Part shown: piece after piece, positions 36,745 to 51,700 of the stretch
Position numbering within the stretch: the stretch's first letter is position 1
How the letters are laid out: each line of letters starts with the position of its first letter
Origin: Veillonella seminalis
GTDB taxonomy: Bacteria; Bacillota; Negativicutes; Veillonellales; Veillonellaceae
Direction: 5' to 3'
Length of the DNA: 64,000 bases
NCBI RefSeq assembly: GCF_003992065.1
Contig: NZ_RQUZ01000011.1
Span: 1 to 64,000, forward strand
Notes under the pieces: generated by a model
Told to the model about the DNA's origin: nothing
What the model saw: only the letters and a program-made list of their open reading frames with translations
Databases searched by the model: none
Program-made: the position numbers and the translations under genes

Positions 36745-39700
36745 TTATTGTAAAACAACAAATTATTTTTCTAAGCGTTTAACCGGCGCAAATTGAGCCA
36801 TAATTAAACGAACACCTTGTGTCGGGAAGTCTATTTTTAGTTTCAGACCGGAACCGGAGCCTTGAAGCTCAATAACGGTACCGTTCCCCCATTTGGAGTG
36901 AACAGCCGTATCCCCGACTTGCCAGTTTTCAACAACCTTATTACGTAATGTTGGTTTTGTGACCGGCCGTGACATGACCGATAAATGAGACGGCACATGA
37001 CGCTGTACATCTTCTCGCACTTTACGTTTAGGTCTTAATTCTTCAATCAAACCTTCCGGAATTTCTTTTAAGAATCGGGACGGTAAATAACCGTTGGTGC
37101 GACCGAATACAGTACGTGTCGTGGCATTCAAAAGGTAAAGTTCCTTTTCCGCACGCGTAATACCGACATAGCAAAGACGACGTTCTTCTTCGATTTCTTC
37201 CGGATTCATAAGCGTACGGCTGTGAGGAAATAAACCTTCTTCCAAACCGGCTAAGAACACAATCGGGAATTCCAAGCCTTTCGCTGAATGAAGCGTCATC
37301 AAAGTTACCTTCGAATCAGCCTGTTCATACGTATCCACATCGTTAACGAGTGCTACCTGCTCCAAGAAGTCTTGCACTGTACCCGTAGGGTTTTCGTCCA
37401 AGAATACTTTGGCCACGGATAACAATTCACCGATATTTTCTACACGGGCTTCATCCTGCGGATCCGTACTGTCTTCCAACTCTTTTAAGTAACCAGTTTT
37501 TTCTAAAATGGATTCCAAAATCTGCAATACATTATAGTTTTCCATCATGGCTACTAAAGTAAAAATCAAAATACCGAATTCTTCCAGCTTTTCCTTGGTT
37601 TTGCCTTTGATTGTCGGAATATTGCTCAACATGGTCAAACTCATAAATAAAGAATTACCCGTTTCCCGAGCATAATCCTGTAATTTAGCAACCGTGGTAG
37701 CGCCGATACTGCGTTTTGGAACATTTATAATACGAATCAGACTTAAATCATCAAACGGATTAAAGAGCACTTTTAAATACGCCAATACATCTTTAATTTC
37801 CTTGCGGTCGTAGAACTTCGTGCCCCCTACCATTACGTATGGGACACCGCGTTTAATAAGCCCTTCTTCAAGTGCACGGGATTGTGCATTGGTACGATAT
37901 AAAATGGCCATATTGCCGTACGGCACTTCATGAATATCATGCTGTTTGGCAATCGTTTCACTGATAAAAGCGGCTTCTTCCAATTCCGATTGAGCTTCAA
38001 AATGATGAATTTTAGGTCCCAAATCTTTATCTGTCCAAAGAACTTTTTCGGGACGTCCTTCATTGTTATCGATAACCGCATTGGCTGCTTCCAAAATCGT
38101 CTTGGTAGAGCGATAATTTTGCTCTAATTTAATTGTTTTACAAGCCGGATAATCTTTTTCAAAATCAAGAATATTTTGAATATCCGCGCCGCGCCAAGCA
38201 TAAATACTCTGGTCCGCATCCCCTACAACGCAAATGTTCTGCCATTTGGAAGCCAATAAATGAGCCAATGTGTATTGTGCGTGGTTCGTATCTTGATATT
38301 CATCAATCATAATGTAGCGGAAACGGTTACTGTACTTCTGAAGCACATCTTCACGACTTTGCAATAACTTAACCGCCACCATTAACAAATCATCAAAGTC
38401 CAGCGCATTATTCTTACGCAGTTCCCGTTCATAATATTCATACACATCGGCTACTTTTTGACTATAAAAATCACGAGCTTCCATGCGAAATTCGTGAGCC
38501 ATCATAAGACGGTTCTTCGCATCGGAAATAGCACTCAACATGGCTCCCGGCGGAAAATACTTATCATCTAAGTTAAGGCTCTTTAGAGCACCCTTAATTA
38601 CGGCCTGGGAATCACCCGTATCATAAATTGTAAAATTCTTACTGTAGCCGAGGAAGTTATCCAACTCAAAACGTAAGAATTTAGCACAAAATGAGTGGAA
38701 AGTACTGAGCCATATGCGATCGGCCATAGGTCCTACCAAATCTTCCACACGGCTTTTCATTTCTTTAGCTGCCTTATTGGTAAACGTAATGGCTAAAATT
38801 TCATACGGATTGACTCCCTGTGCCAATAAATGAGCAATTCGATACGTCAGTACACGTGTTTTACCGGATCCGGCGCCCGCTACAATCAATAAGGGGCCTT
38901 CCGTGGTGCGTACCGCTTCTTGTTGCTCTTTATTCAAGCCGTCAAATAAACTACTCATAACAGTCCTTTCTACACAGTATAATCAGAATGAACAAAAACG
39001 TTGCAAAGGGCAACGTTTTTGTTTTGCTTATATTAGCTAATAAGCCGTATTATTTCATAGCTCCCAAGATTTGAGGAACGATTTGTTTTTTACGGGACAA
39101 TGTATTAGCCAAGAATACTTCCTGTTCTTTTGGTTCCTGACCGAAAGCAGCAGCTACGATAGCTTCTGCATCGCCGGCAAACAATAAGTTTGTGCTTTCT
39201 TTCAAGATATCGGTAACCATAATATAGGAAGCGGCATAATTATTAGATGCACGTAAGTCTTCCAAGGCTTTTAATAAAGCAGCTTTACGAGTTAATACTT
39301 CTTCAGCGTTCATGGTAGTCAACTGACCAATGCTGATAACCTGACCGTTGGCACCGAATTCTTTCATGTCCGTACGAACGATTTGTTCATCGCTGAAATC
39401 AGATACATCGGCACCGGCTTTCAACATTTCAAGACCGTAAGCTTCCAAATCAACACCGGCAATAGTTGCTAATTTTTTAGCAGTTTCTACATCTTTAGGT
39501 GTGCAAGTTGGCGAACGGAATAATACAGTATCGGAAATAATAGCGGATAACAATAAGCCCGCAATATGTTTTGGAATTTCCTGACCATACTGCCAGTAGA
39601 AGTTAGCAACGATTGTACAAGAGCATCCAACCGGTTCATAGTGAATGAAAATAGGATTTTCAGTTGTTAAACCGCCGATACGATGGTGATCGATGTTTTC

Positions 39701-42700
39701 AATAATTTCGGCATCTTCAATGTCATCGATAATCTGTACTTTTTCATTGTGGTCGATTAACACAACTTTTTGTTTTTCTTTAGGTGCTTCCACTTTAGAA
39801 CGAACCATACCGAAATAAGTATCGCCGTCTACTACAGGGAATGCACCGGCATGACCGCGGTCAAATTCTTTTAATTTAAGTTCAGGGGAAACCAATTGGC
39901 AACCGGCTTTAGATACGATATCAAGAGCCGTAACGGTTTTCTTATCAAGCCAAGCACCGGCTAAAGCATCGATTAAACGACTTGGCAAAACTACGCCAAC
40001 GAATTTACCGTCTTTTACAACCGGTACACGGTTCATGTCATGAGTGTTGCGCCATGATAAAATATCTTCTAAGCTTGCAGCAGCATCTACGGCCGGAACT
40101 TTTTCCATAACGTCTTTAATACGAACGGCAAAGCTTGTCACGATTTCAGGATGTTCTACTTTGAAATAATCAAGCACGAAGGATGTTTCCTTGTTGGCTT
40201 TACCGGCACAAATTGCTTTGGCAGGCATGCCCATCTGGGTTTTCAAATTGGCATAACCCAATGCAGAACAGAAGGAATCCGTGTCGGGGCTCTTATGGCC
40301 GGTTACTAAAATTACATTTTCACTCATGTATATCACCTCATAAAATAATTAGAATTAACGAAGTTAATTTATCTCATTTATTATACCATAAATCGGCCCT
40401 CTCTAGTATGAGTAAATAAGGATTATACCATGCATTTTACAAACAAATATCTCCACCCGACACAATATCGGATGGAGATATGAAATACTCACTAAAATAT
40501 ATCAGACTGCATAAAAACGAAAAATTATAAGAACATTACAAAGTTAGCCACAACTAAAGTAATACCGGCGCCAATCATCGGAATGGCTGTACGTTTAACC
40601 AAATCAAACGGCGAAATCCCGGCCATCCCGGAAGCAACTACGATTACGGCCGTAATCGGCGAAATCGCCCGAAACGCACTGGCAATAAAATGCATCGGCA
40701 GAATCATAAGGGCTGCCGAAACACCGGTAGAAGCAGCGATGGACGGTACCAAATTGGCAAAAGCGAAGAACGGTGCATTCCCGGACCCCATAACGATTGA
40801 GGATATACCGATAATGGACACCATCACGAGCGTAATACCGATTCCGCCGAAACCGGATGTTTTAGCCCAGTTAATAAGAGCATCAATCGTACCGATAGCC
40901 ATAAGACCTTTAGCAAATAATTCGCCGGCTACGATAAGGCTGACTACGTTCGCCATTTGGCGCCCCATCCCGTCAAAATAAACTTGCAAATCGGCTAAGG
41001 TGGATTTCCCGTCAAAGGTACGGAAATATTGGAAAATCATGCCAATAGTCGTACCGATTAACATGGCCATGATGATGTTCATTTTAATCCAGGAGATCCA
41101 TAGGCTGGAGAACGATAAAATTAAAGCCAATGGAATAACCGGTAGAATTGCATAATATAGCGGAGCTTCTGCTTTACGCAAATCTTCATTGGTCATTTTT
41201 TCTTCGTGAACTACCACATCTTGAGATTCTACAATGTGACCGTCCCGTTTATCCATGTATTTCTGTGTTAAGTAGTGTAACACAGCTACTACCGGAAATA
41301 CCCAAAGAGCAACCGGCACTTGGAAGGAATGCCAGTATGTTACAGGATCAACCCCGGCCAATTCGGCAGCAAAAATTGTACCTGTATCACTAGGACTCCA
41401 GTCGAGACAGAGTGTAGTAGCGATAGCAGCGGTTGCCGATAATTTACTTACACCTAAAGCAATAAGAACCGGATACATGGTAACCATCAATAACATAGCC
41501 AAACCGGACGCACTGTTAATGGCAAGACCGATAATCATCCCTACCACCCAGCAAGCACTAAGTACGATGTATGGAGATTTCAGTTTCTTAAGAGGCTTAA
41601 TCGTCAAAGTGACTAACGCACGAGACGCACCGATATGGTCCATATAGCGAGCAAACCCGGCTACTGCCATGATATTAAGACCTAATTTAGCTGCGCGTTC
41701 ACTGAATAGAATACGAATAAGTTCATAGATATCAAAGATAAAGTTACCTGTTTGTTGTTTAGCACCTAAAATTGTGCCATAACCCATTAAATAGGCTAAT
41801 GCCAATAATACCATACCACCGATAAATAAAACGGCCTGTGCTTTATACCTTTTAAATACCAAGATACCAATCCAGAGAATGACAATTATCGAAATAATAA
41901 TATTCACGTACTTACCTCCTCACTCCAACCACAACGAACCATCACGGTCATCCCCCAATAACCGTTAACACACATACAGCGGTCCCAACATATTCATCGT
42001 TTTATCAACATATCAGTTCGCACCGCTGCCCACAAACTACGCTTCGCCTCCTGTCTTTATACTTTTGTGTATTTTTAATTATCATTATTATATCATATAT
42101 TCTTTCATTTAAGTTATACATAATATGCATTAATTAGATTGAAATAAAAAGTGAGTATGATCTAAAGAACATACTCACTTTATTACACCATATTAGTTTT
42201 TCTTACTTTTACCGGTATTAGTGCTTTTTATTTTTACCGGAACCGATGCTTTCAATCAAGATGAACAGCATCGGAATTACGAAGATACCGAATATAGTAG
42301 CAGATGTCATACCGGCTACTACCGTGATACCCATGGATACACGAGCACCCGCACCGGCACCGCTGGAAATAGCCAACGGAATACATCCCAAGATGAACGC
42401 TAAGGACGTCATCAAGATAGGACGTAAACGAATCTTAGCCGCTTCGATGGCCGCATCGACAAAGCGCATGCCACGCTCATCAACACGAATCTTCGCATAT
42501 TCGATAATCAGAATCGCATTCTTCGCCGCTAAGCCGACCAAGGTCAATAAACCAATCTGTAAGTAAATATCATTGGTCAAGCTATAGGACCCGGTTAAGT
42601 TCAACAACCAAGGAATTGTAGCTGCCCCTACGATACCGGATGGTACGGAGAACAATACGGCAAACGGAACTTTCCAGGATTCATACAAGGCGGCCAATAC

Positions 42701-45700
42701 GAGGAATACGAAGATAATCCCCATGCCTAAGATAAGGATAGTCTGGCTGCCGGCTTTAACTTCTTCACGGCTTTGATCGGCCCAGTCATAATCATAGCCT
42801 TGCGGCAAGGTTTTAGCTGCTTGTTCAAGCGCCGCAATGGCATCACCGGAACTGTATCCCGATGCTTCGGAACCACCGATTTTAACAGCCGGATAGTTGT
42901 TAAAACGAGTAATCGTGGATGCCGATGTAGACGATACAGCTTTAACATAGTTGGCTACCGGATATAAGGTGCCACTGCTGTTAGCTACATAGATATTATT
43001 GTTGTTTTCAGGCGAAACGCGGTAATCCTGGTTGGCTTGAATAACAACTTTATAAGTTTTACCGAACTGGTTAAAGTCATTAACCTGGATAGAGCCGTAG
43101 TAACCTTGCAAGGTGGTAAAGATATCAGACACACTCACGCCGTCTTGGGCTGCTTTGTCACGATTAATGTCAAAATCATAAGATGGCGTACTGTCAGTAA
43201 ATGTCGTATAAATAGAACCGAATACCGGTTGTTTACGTGCTTCACTTAAGAAGTCATTAACAACGGTAGCCATTTTTGCGGTGGAATCCCCGGCTTTATT
43301 AATAATATACATGGAGAAACCGCCGGAGTTACCTAAACCCGGAATTGGTGGCGGGTTCAACGGCAAAATGGTAGCTTCCGGAACAGTGGCCGCATAGCCC
43401 ATCAATTTACCGATTTTGCTGTTAACATCCTGACCGGCTCCTTTACGCTGACTCCAGTCAGACAAAGTAGCAAACATCAGACCGCCGCTTGTTTTTTGAG
43501 CACTGGCCAAAATATCAAAACCGGCAATCCCTGCTTTGTCGACAATATCCGGATCTTCATTCATAAACCCCTGTACTTTATCGAGTACGGCAATCGTACG
43601 CGATAAAGTAGCCCCTTCCGGTAAGTTTACGGCAACCATGTAGTAACCGTTATCTTCCGGTGGTACGAAAGCGGTCGGCAATACGCGGAATACACCAACC
43701 GATACTAAAGCAAAAGCCAATAAAGCGGCAACTGTAATCCATAAATGTTTAGCCAAACGAGCTAATTGGTAACCGTACCAATCACTAAAACGATCCAGCG
43801 CATCATTAAATTTATTAAGACCGCGATGCAATAAGTTTTCATGTTCTTGAGGCACATGTGGTTTTAACATCATAGAACAAAGTGCCGGCGTCAAGGTCAA
43901 CGCTACGAAAGCGGAAATAGCTACTGATACGGCAATTGTCAAGGCGAACTGTTTATACAAGATACCGGTCATACCACCCATAAAAGATACCGGTACGAAT
44001 ACGGATGCCAATACGAAAGCAATACCGACAACCGGACCTTGAACGTTTCTCATAGCGGCAATCGTCGCATCATGTGGCGGTAAGCCGTTGACTTTAATTT
44101 CGTACTCTACCGCTTCAATAACAACGATAGCATCATCGACTACGAGACCGATGGCCAATACCATAGCGAACAATGTTAAGGTATTGATAGTAAAACCTAA
44201 CACTTCAAACGCCGCGAAGGTACCAAGCAAAGATACCGGTACGGCAATCATCGGAATTAATGTGGAACGCCAGGATTGTAAGAAGATATATACAATCAAG
44301 GCAACTAAAATCAAGGCTTCCACGAATGTCTGAACTACTTCTTCAATGGACGCAACAACGAAGTTCGTGTTATCTACGATAACCGTATATTCTACGCCCG
44401 GTGGCAAGCTGTCTTTTTGTCTCTCCAAGATTTTCTTTACATTACCGATTGTTTCAATCGCGTTCGCATCACTGGTTAAGGATACGGCAAAAGCCGCCAT
44501 TGGACGTCCGTCACTCTTGGCGTTAAAACCGTAGTCTTCAGAACCAAGCTGAATAGTAGCCACGTCTTTTAAGCGAAGTAAATTACCGTTGCTATCAGTT
44601 TTAATAACGATATTGCCGAATTCTTGAGGCGTAATCAAACGACCTTGAATGGAAATATTACGCGAAATTTGTTGCGTACTAGGCGTCGGGTCGGTACCTA
44701 AGGAACCGGCTGCCGCCTGTTTGTTCTGCGCAGAAATAGCACTGGTTACCTCGGCAATAGTCACATTATGCTGTGACATTTTGCTTGGATCAAGCCAAAC
44801 ACGCATAGCGAAGTCAGCACCGAATTCCTGCACACTACCAACACCTTTGATGGATTTAATTTCGTCCATCATATAGTTGGATGCGTAGTTCTTTAAGAAT
44901 GTTTGGTCATATACATTAGCATCATTAGATTTCAATACAAATACTAAGGACATATCGCCGGTAGATTTAGTAGTTATAACGCCTACATTCTGTACTTCCG
45001 ACGGCAAGGATGCTAAAGCACGTTGTACACGGTTTTGGGTATTTACCGTATCCATATCCGCATCAGTACCTTGATTAAATTGGACTGTCAAGGAGTAGCT
45101 ACCACTACTGCTACTGGTAGAAGTCATGTAGTCCATATCTTGAACCCCTACGATTTGGGATTCAATTACGGATGCTACTGTATCACTTACAACATCTGCA
45201 GACGCCCCTACGTAACTGGTCGTTACGTGTACCTGTGGCGGTGTTATCTCCGGATAACGCGCAATCGGCAAGGTTAACATTGACACGAGGCCGACAATCG
45301 TAATAATCAAGGACAAAACGATGGCAAAGATAGGTCGGTTAATGAAAAATTTCGACACAGTGTCCCCCCTTATTTCATCTTTTCAATCTGTTCTTTAGTC
45401 AACGCCGTAGGGTTAACTGTTACACCGTTACGAATCTTGGTTAACCCGTCAACAACTACGGTTGTTCCCGGTTTCACCCCACTCTTAACAATTGTATAAA
45501 TACCCTGAGTACCGCTGGTTTCAACCGGTGTTTGGGTAACCTTACCATTTTCATCAACAGTAAACACAAAGGATTTATCCAATACATAGGTAATGGCTTT
45601 AGTAGGAACTAAGATAGCGCCTTTAATAATATCCCCGGAGGATACAACGGATGCATACATATTAGGTAATAACATATGCTGCGGATTTGGGAAAGATGCT

Positions 45701-48700
45701 TTGAACATCAACTGACCGGATGTACTGTCAAGATTTTTGGCAGCCTGTACCAATGTACCGGTATATTGATAAATAGAACCATCAGATAAACGAAGTTGTA
45801 ATGGTACATTGTCTAAGCTTTGACCTTGTTTGTTTTTCATAAAATCAAGGTATTCAGCTTCACTCATGGCAAATTCTACGTATACAGGATCAACCGTATT
45901 AATCGTAACTAAAGTAGTGCTGCCTGCTGTTATATAAGCACCTAAATCAACATCATCCATTTCTAACGTACCGTCAAACGGTGCATAAATTACAGTGTCT
46001 TGTAAATTGTCTTGTGCAATACGAACAGCTGCATCATTTGCCGCTAAAGCTGCTTTTTGCTGTTCAGCTGTGCTGGCTTGTGTATCTAAAGTCTGACGTG
46101 CGATAGCATCTTCATTAGCTAATTGTTGATAACGCTGTAAATCACGTTCAGCATTTAAATACGATGCATTGGTGGAAGCCGCAGTAGCTTGTGCGCTTGC
46201 TAAATTAGCTTCGTATTGACGCGAATCTAAACGGAATAACGGTTGACCTTTAACAACCTGCTCCCCACCCTTTACATACTTTTCTACCACATGACCGGAT
46301 ACGCGCGCATGAACTGCTGTCGAATTCTGCGAAGTAATCGTACCGTTAAACGATGTAGCAATTTGTGTATCGGTAGCCACAATTTTATATGTATTTACCA
46401 CTACAGCCTGTTGTTGCGCTTCTTCCTTACCGCAACCGGCTACGATCAGCATCATCGCCAACCCGGCCATAATGCCCCCAAACAATCGAAACTTATTCAT
46501 TCTCTGTCTCCTCATTTAAAATACCATGTAAGATTATATTCATAGCTTCTGTTAAAATATCAATACAATCCTGCGGATTCCGTTGTCCATCATAGAACAC
46601 AGACTTAACTACGCCCTTCAACATAAGCAATAATATATCAATATTTAAATCTCTTATAATGCCTAATCGTTGCTGTTCTTTTAAAAAGTCACCAAACAAA
46701 TCCCAATCTCGCTCGAATGTTCGCATTACCTGATCTAATAGAGACGGTACAGACGCAAACATTAATCGATAGTGATCCCCGCTGATTGCAGCGTACAAAT
46801 CGGATTTTACTGTAAAATAGGTTTTTAATTTAGTCACAACGTCCAAACTGTCATCTTCCAAAATTTGCTTATGCAAATTATAGAAATCTTGACCCTTATC
46901 AAATAAAATCCGTTCAATAATTTCATTTTTAGAATGAAAATTTTCATACAAAGTGCGCTTACTAATATTTAGACGCTTTGCCAAATCATCCATCCGAAAT
47001 GACGAGCCGTGTAATTCTATTTCGGCTACGGCCGCATCAATAATTCGCTGCTTCATAGTCGCCTCCTCCATCAACAGGCACACTTTCGTGTCAACATAAA
47101 CACTACAAGATACCTTCCACAGAACACATAAAAACAACAAAGCAATTATTACACTATACTGCTTACCTCTTTATAAAAATCGGTACCCACTACACTATAA
47201 CAATCACATTCTCACAGCACTTACCTTACAATTCGGCACACTCCATCCGATTATAAAGTAAACACTATATAAAAAATTGATAAACTTTACGCATTACCAA
47301 TGTTTTTATTCTAAAAAAGCTTTCAACTCACGCTGCAAACCGAAGTGAAAACTCTAGTACCAGTCTTGAGTTTATCGAAAAAAGCATACTTTGTCAATAA
47401 TTATTATACTATAATCTTCAACTTTTTTCGATATAAAAAACCTCTTCACCATCCCACTATTTTAGTATATACATTATATGCCTTAAAAAGACACCATATA
47501 CTAACCGGGAGGTAAAGAGGTTTATATTACTTACATATATTTTTCCGGGTCAAGTTCTCCGGTCATACGATTACGTAAATCGCGACGGGCAACTTCCATA
47601 ATCCATAACCACCAAAGATGACCAAATAGTTCAGATAAATTTTCATCAAACGGAATCTGTGCCAAAGGCGGTACTAATCCCATAAGTGGCATAACGATTA
47701 CATGGGCAAATAAATATACAAAGAAACCAAACACGCAACCTTGCCACATTTTAATACGCGGCCAATATTCAGCGATTACACAGTACATAATACCAAATAC
47801 AATAGAGAATAAAACATGCACAATAAATACATCAAGCGGTAGCTGTACACCGGAGAATGTATACGATAAATCAGGCATATGCAACATATCCAAAACTACT
47901 TTAGGTGGTGTTACACGCGACATGGCATCAACCGGCCAAAAAATATTAGGATCACGCGGAGGAAACGGAACTTCCCACCCCCACTTAGCAATGGCACCTA
48001 TAATGCCGACAATAATACCGATTAAAACAGACAAACCTACACGACGTCTGCTTGGTTCTGTGATGTAATTAAAACCTACTTTCATCACAAAGCCCCCTTT
48101 CTTACAAATACTTCCTCAATAATAGTATTATATCACTTTATTGATTAAATCGCCATTAAATTTGCTCAAATAATTTCATTTTCACTCAATTCTTAACATG
48201 TCAAGCTTATACATGAATGTTGGTAATAATATAATTGCCTTAAAATGCATTTACTTTAAAATTAAAATAAAAAAAGACGCTCAACTGAGCGTCTTTTAAT
48301 CTGGTGCCGGAGGTGGGACTTGAACCCACACGGTGTTACCCGCTTGATTTTGAGTCAAGTGCGTCTGCCATTCCGCCACTCCGGCGTGTTTCGGAACAAT
48401 GATTATTATACGCAAACTTTACAAAGCTGTCAACAAATTTTTTACAAAAAATTTTCAAATTTTAAAAATAAATTTGGTAACTTATGTCTATTTCTCATAA
48501 CATGTATTTTTTATGAACAATTTACTTTACTATTTTCTAATCTTCTATATAATAAGAGGTACTTTTGTATCAATAGAAAGGAGACAAAAAAATATGATAT
48601 CAAAGTTAAGTTTTAGTTCCCTTGGTAAATACCTGGCCCCGATTATTGTGGGTTTAATCGTATTCGCTATCGGCGCTCCGGAGGGATTATCGTCCGGTGC

Positions 48701-51700
48701 CTGGATTTTCGTAAGTATTTTTGCCGCCTTAGTCGTTGGTCTTATTCTCGAACCGATGCCACCTGCTTTTATCGGCATGATTGCAATTACTTTAGCGGTT
48801 CTCTTCCGCGTAGGTATGCCGGTTGTTGAAAAAGCCGGTAAAATCGTCCCTACGACTGCCGCTCAAGCAATTAACTGGGGGCTCAGCGGTTTCTCCAACG
48901 CCATCGTATGGTTAATCTTTGCGGCCTTCATGATCGGTATCGGTTACCAAAACAGTGGTCTGGGCCGACGTATCGCTTTATTCTTAGTTCAAAAATTAGG
49001 CAAATCTTCCCTGGGTCTTGGGTATGCCATTGCTATTACCGATCTTATTTTAGCACCATTTATCCCAAGTAATGCAGCCCGTAGCGGTGGTACCATCTAC
49101 CCTATCGTGTCCAGTATTTGCCCTATGTTTGACAGCTATCCGGATAAAAACCCTCGCCGCATCGGCTCTTATTTATGCTGGATCAGCTTGGCTACCACTT
49201 GTGTATCCAGTACCTTGTTCCTCACCGGTCAGGCTCCGAATCCGTTAGCCGTTGAACTGGCCGCCAAATCGGGGGTGGCCACTGTTAACTGGACAAGCTG
49301 GTTCTTGGCTGTAGCTCCTGTAGGCATTATTCTATTCTTAATTACACCAATTCTGACATATTACCTTTGCTCGCCGGAAGTAAAAGGTTCTCCTGAAATT
49401 GCCGAATGGGCCAAGGAAGAATTCCATAAATTGGGGGCTATGAGCAAATCCGAAATCGCCATGGCGATTATCTCCCTCATTGCCTTAACCCTCTGGATCG
49501 GATCTTCTACTTTTGGTGTAAACCCAACCACAACAGCACTGGTTGTTATCATCCTGATGGTGTTATTTAAAATCATCACCTGGAATGATTTTCTCGCCAA
49601 CAAACCGGCATGGAATGTATTGACTTGGTTTGCCACCTTAGTTCCTATGGCTGCAGGTCTTAAAAATGTAGGTTTCCTTGACTGGTTGGCAAAATCTGCC
49701 GGCTCCTACCTCGTAGGCTTGGATGTAACTATGGCTACCTTAGGCATGCTTATCGCCTTCTGTGTACTTCGTTATTTCTTCGCTTCCGGTACAGCCTATG
49801 TAACGGCTATGGTCGGTTTATTCGCCGCCTTGGCACTCCAAATTCCGGGAGCTGATGCCAGCCAAATTATGATTATCTTACTCTTGCCAATGGGCATTAT
49901 GGGTATCTTAACACCATACGGTACCGGTCATAGCCCTGTATGGTTCGCCAGCGGTTATGTAAAAGGTCCTGAATTCTGGAAATTGGGTGCTATCTTCGGT
50001 ATCATTTACCTCGTTATATTCATCGTAATCGGTATTCCTTGGATTGAATTTATTTTACCTAAATTGATTTAATCAAACTTTAACAAAATAGCGGACTTTA
50101 GATTAAACCATTAATCACTAAACTTAAAGCGGTAACGAATCGTGATTCAATTCACGATTCGTTACCGCTTTTTCATGATATGAACAAATAAAAAACCACT
50201 ACCCTTAAGTAGTGGCTGTTTTAGAATCTGGTGGAGACGAGGAGAATCGAACTCCTGTCCAGAAGCGTTGCCCCACAGACTTCTCCGAGTGCAGACGATG
50301 TTTTAGATCTCAGCTAACTTTCGTACAACGACAAACTATATTAACCCAGCTCTGTTGTTTAACCTACTATACTAGAGCAAATATATTAGGCGAGCCCGTA
50401 GTTTGACGCCTTATCCCCGATCACGGGCAGATCAGAGTAAGACGTAGCTTATGCAGCTAATGCAAAGTTTTCTTTTGCGTTTAATTTAAAAGTTCCACCG
50501 TTTAACGGCCAAATGGAACGCCGACTCGCTATCTGTGATACACGCACCCCTGTCGAAACCATTACGTCCCCATGTGTGCATGATTAATTATAAACAACTG
50601 TACCATAACTGTCAAACAAAATGGTATATTTTGAACTGACAGTTTAAATCTACAGTACATTTGATTCTTTAAAAGCCACTAATAAAAAATGCATAAACAT
50701 AATATTTTAGACGCCGAGGCATATCTGAAAGAATATACCTCAAAGCGTCTATATTTCACATTGCATATTAATTAGTAATCGCAACTTTGTTCTTTCATAC
50801 GACGACGAATATCACGTTGGGCATCACGTTCAGCCATATCTTGACGCTTATCGTAATTCTTCTTACCGGTTACGAGCCCTACCGTCACCTTGATTAAACC
50901 ATGTGCAAAATGAAAATTGAGCGGTACCAAAGAAAATCCTTTTTCCTTAACCTGACCCATTAATTTATGAATTTCGCTACGATGCATTAATAACTTACGC
51001 GTGCGCATCGGCTCATGGTTAAACTGATTCCCCTGCTCATAGGGACTGATATGAGCTTGAAACAAAAACATTTCGCCATTCTGAATCGCACAATAACTGT
51101 CCTTTAAGTTAAGTCGGCCCTGACGAATCGACTTAACTTCAGTACCGGTCAAGGCAATTCCCGCTTCATAGGTCTCATGAATGTGATAATCATGTCTGGC
51201 CTTACGATTATCGGCAATTAAACTGGTACTATCTTTCTTAGACTTACTCACAAACTACCTCCTAAAACTTCATGTACTGCTATTTTTTCTTACCTGATTT
51301 CTTCTTGTGACTTACTTTCTTGCTCTGCTTCTTGCCTTTAGATTTTTTGGCAAATCTGGCAAAAGCCGCCGGCATAGTATCTTCATAATCACGTTGCCAG
51401 CTGTATTTAGCACCGCTTCCGCTCTTGCGTTTACCGTTTTTACCGTCTTTAGCACTGTCACTGCTCTTGCTCTTTTCACCCTTAGAACCTTTACCGCCCT
51501 TACCGGATTTGCCGTTTTTTCCCGACTTACCGGAACGCATGCCTCGACTACCTAAACCGGCACGACGATGTTCTCCGGCCAACGATTTTTCAATTAGCGT
51601 CTGAGCATCTACTTCACCAAGTAAGAAATCGATTTGTTTTTTATCCTTATCAGCCTTAATAAGCGTAACTTTAACTTCTTGTCCCAGATGATACGTCCGC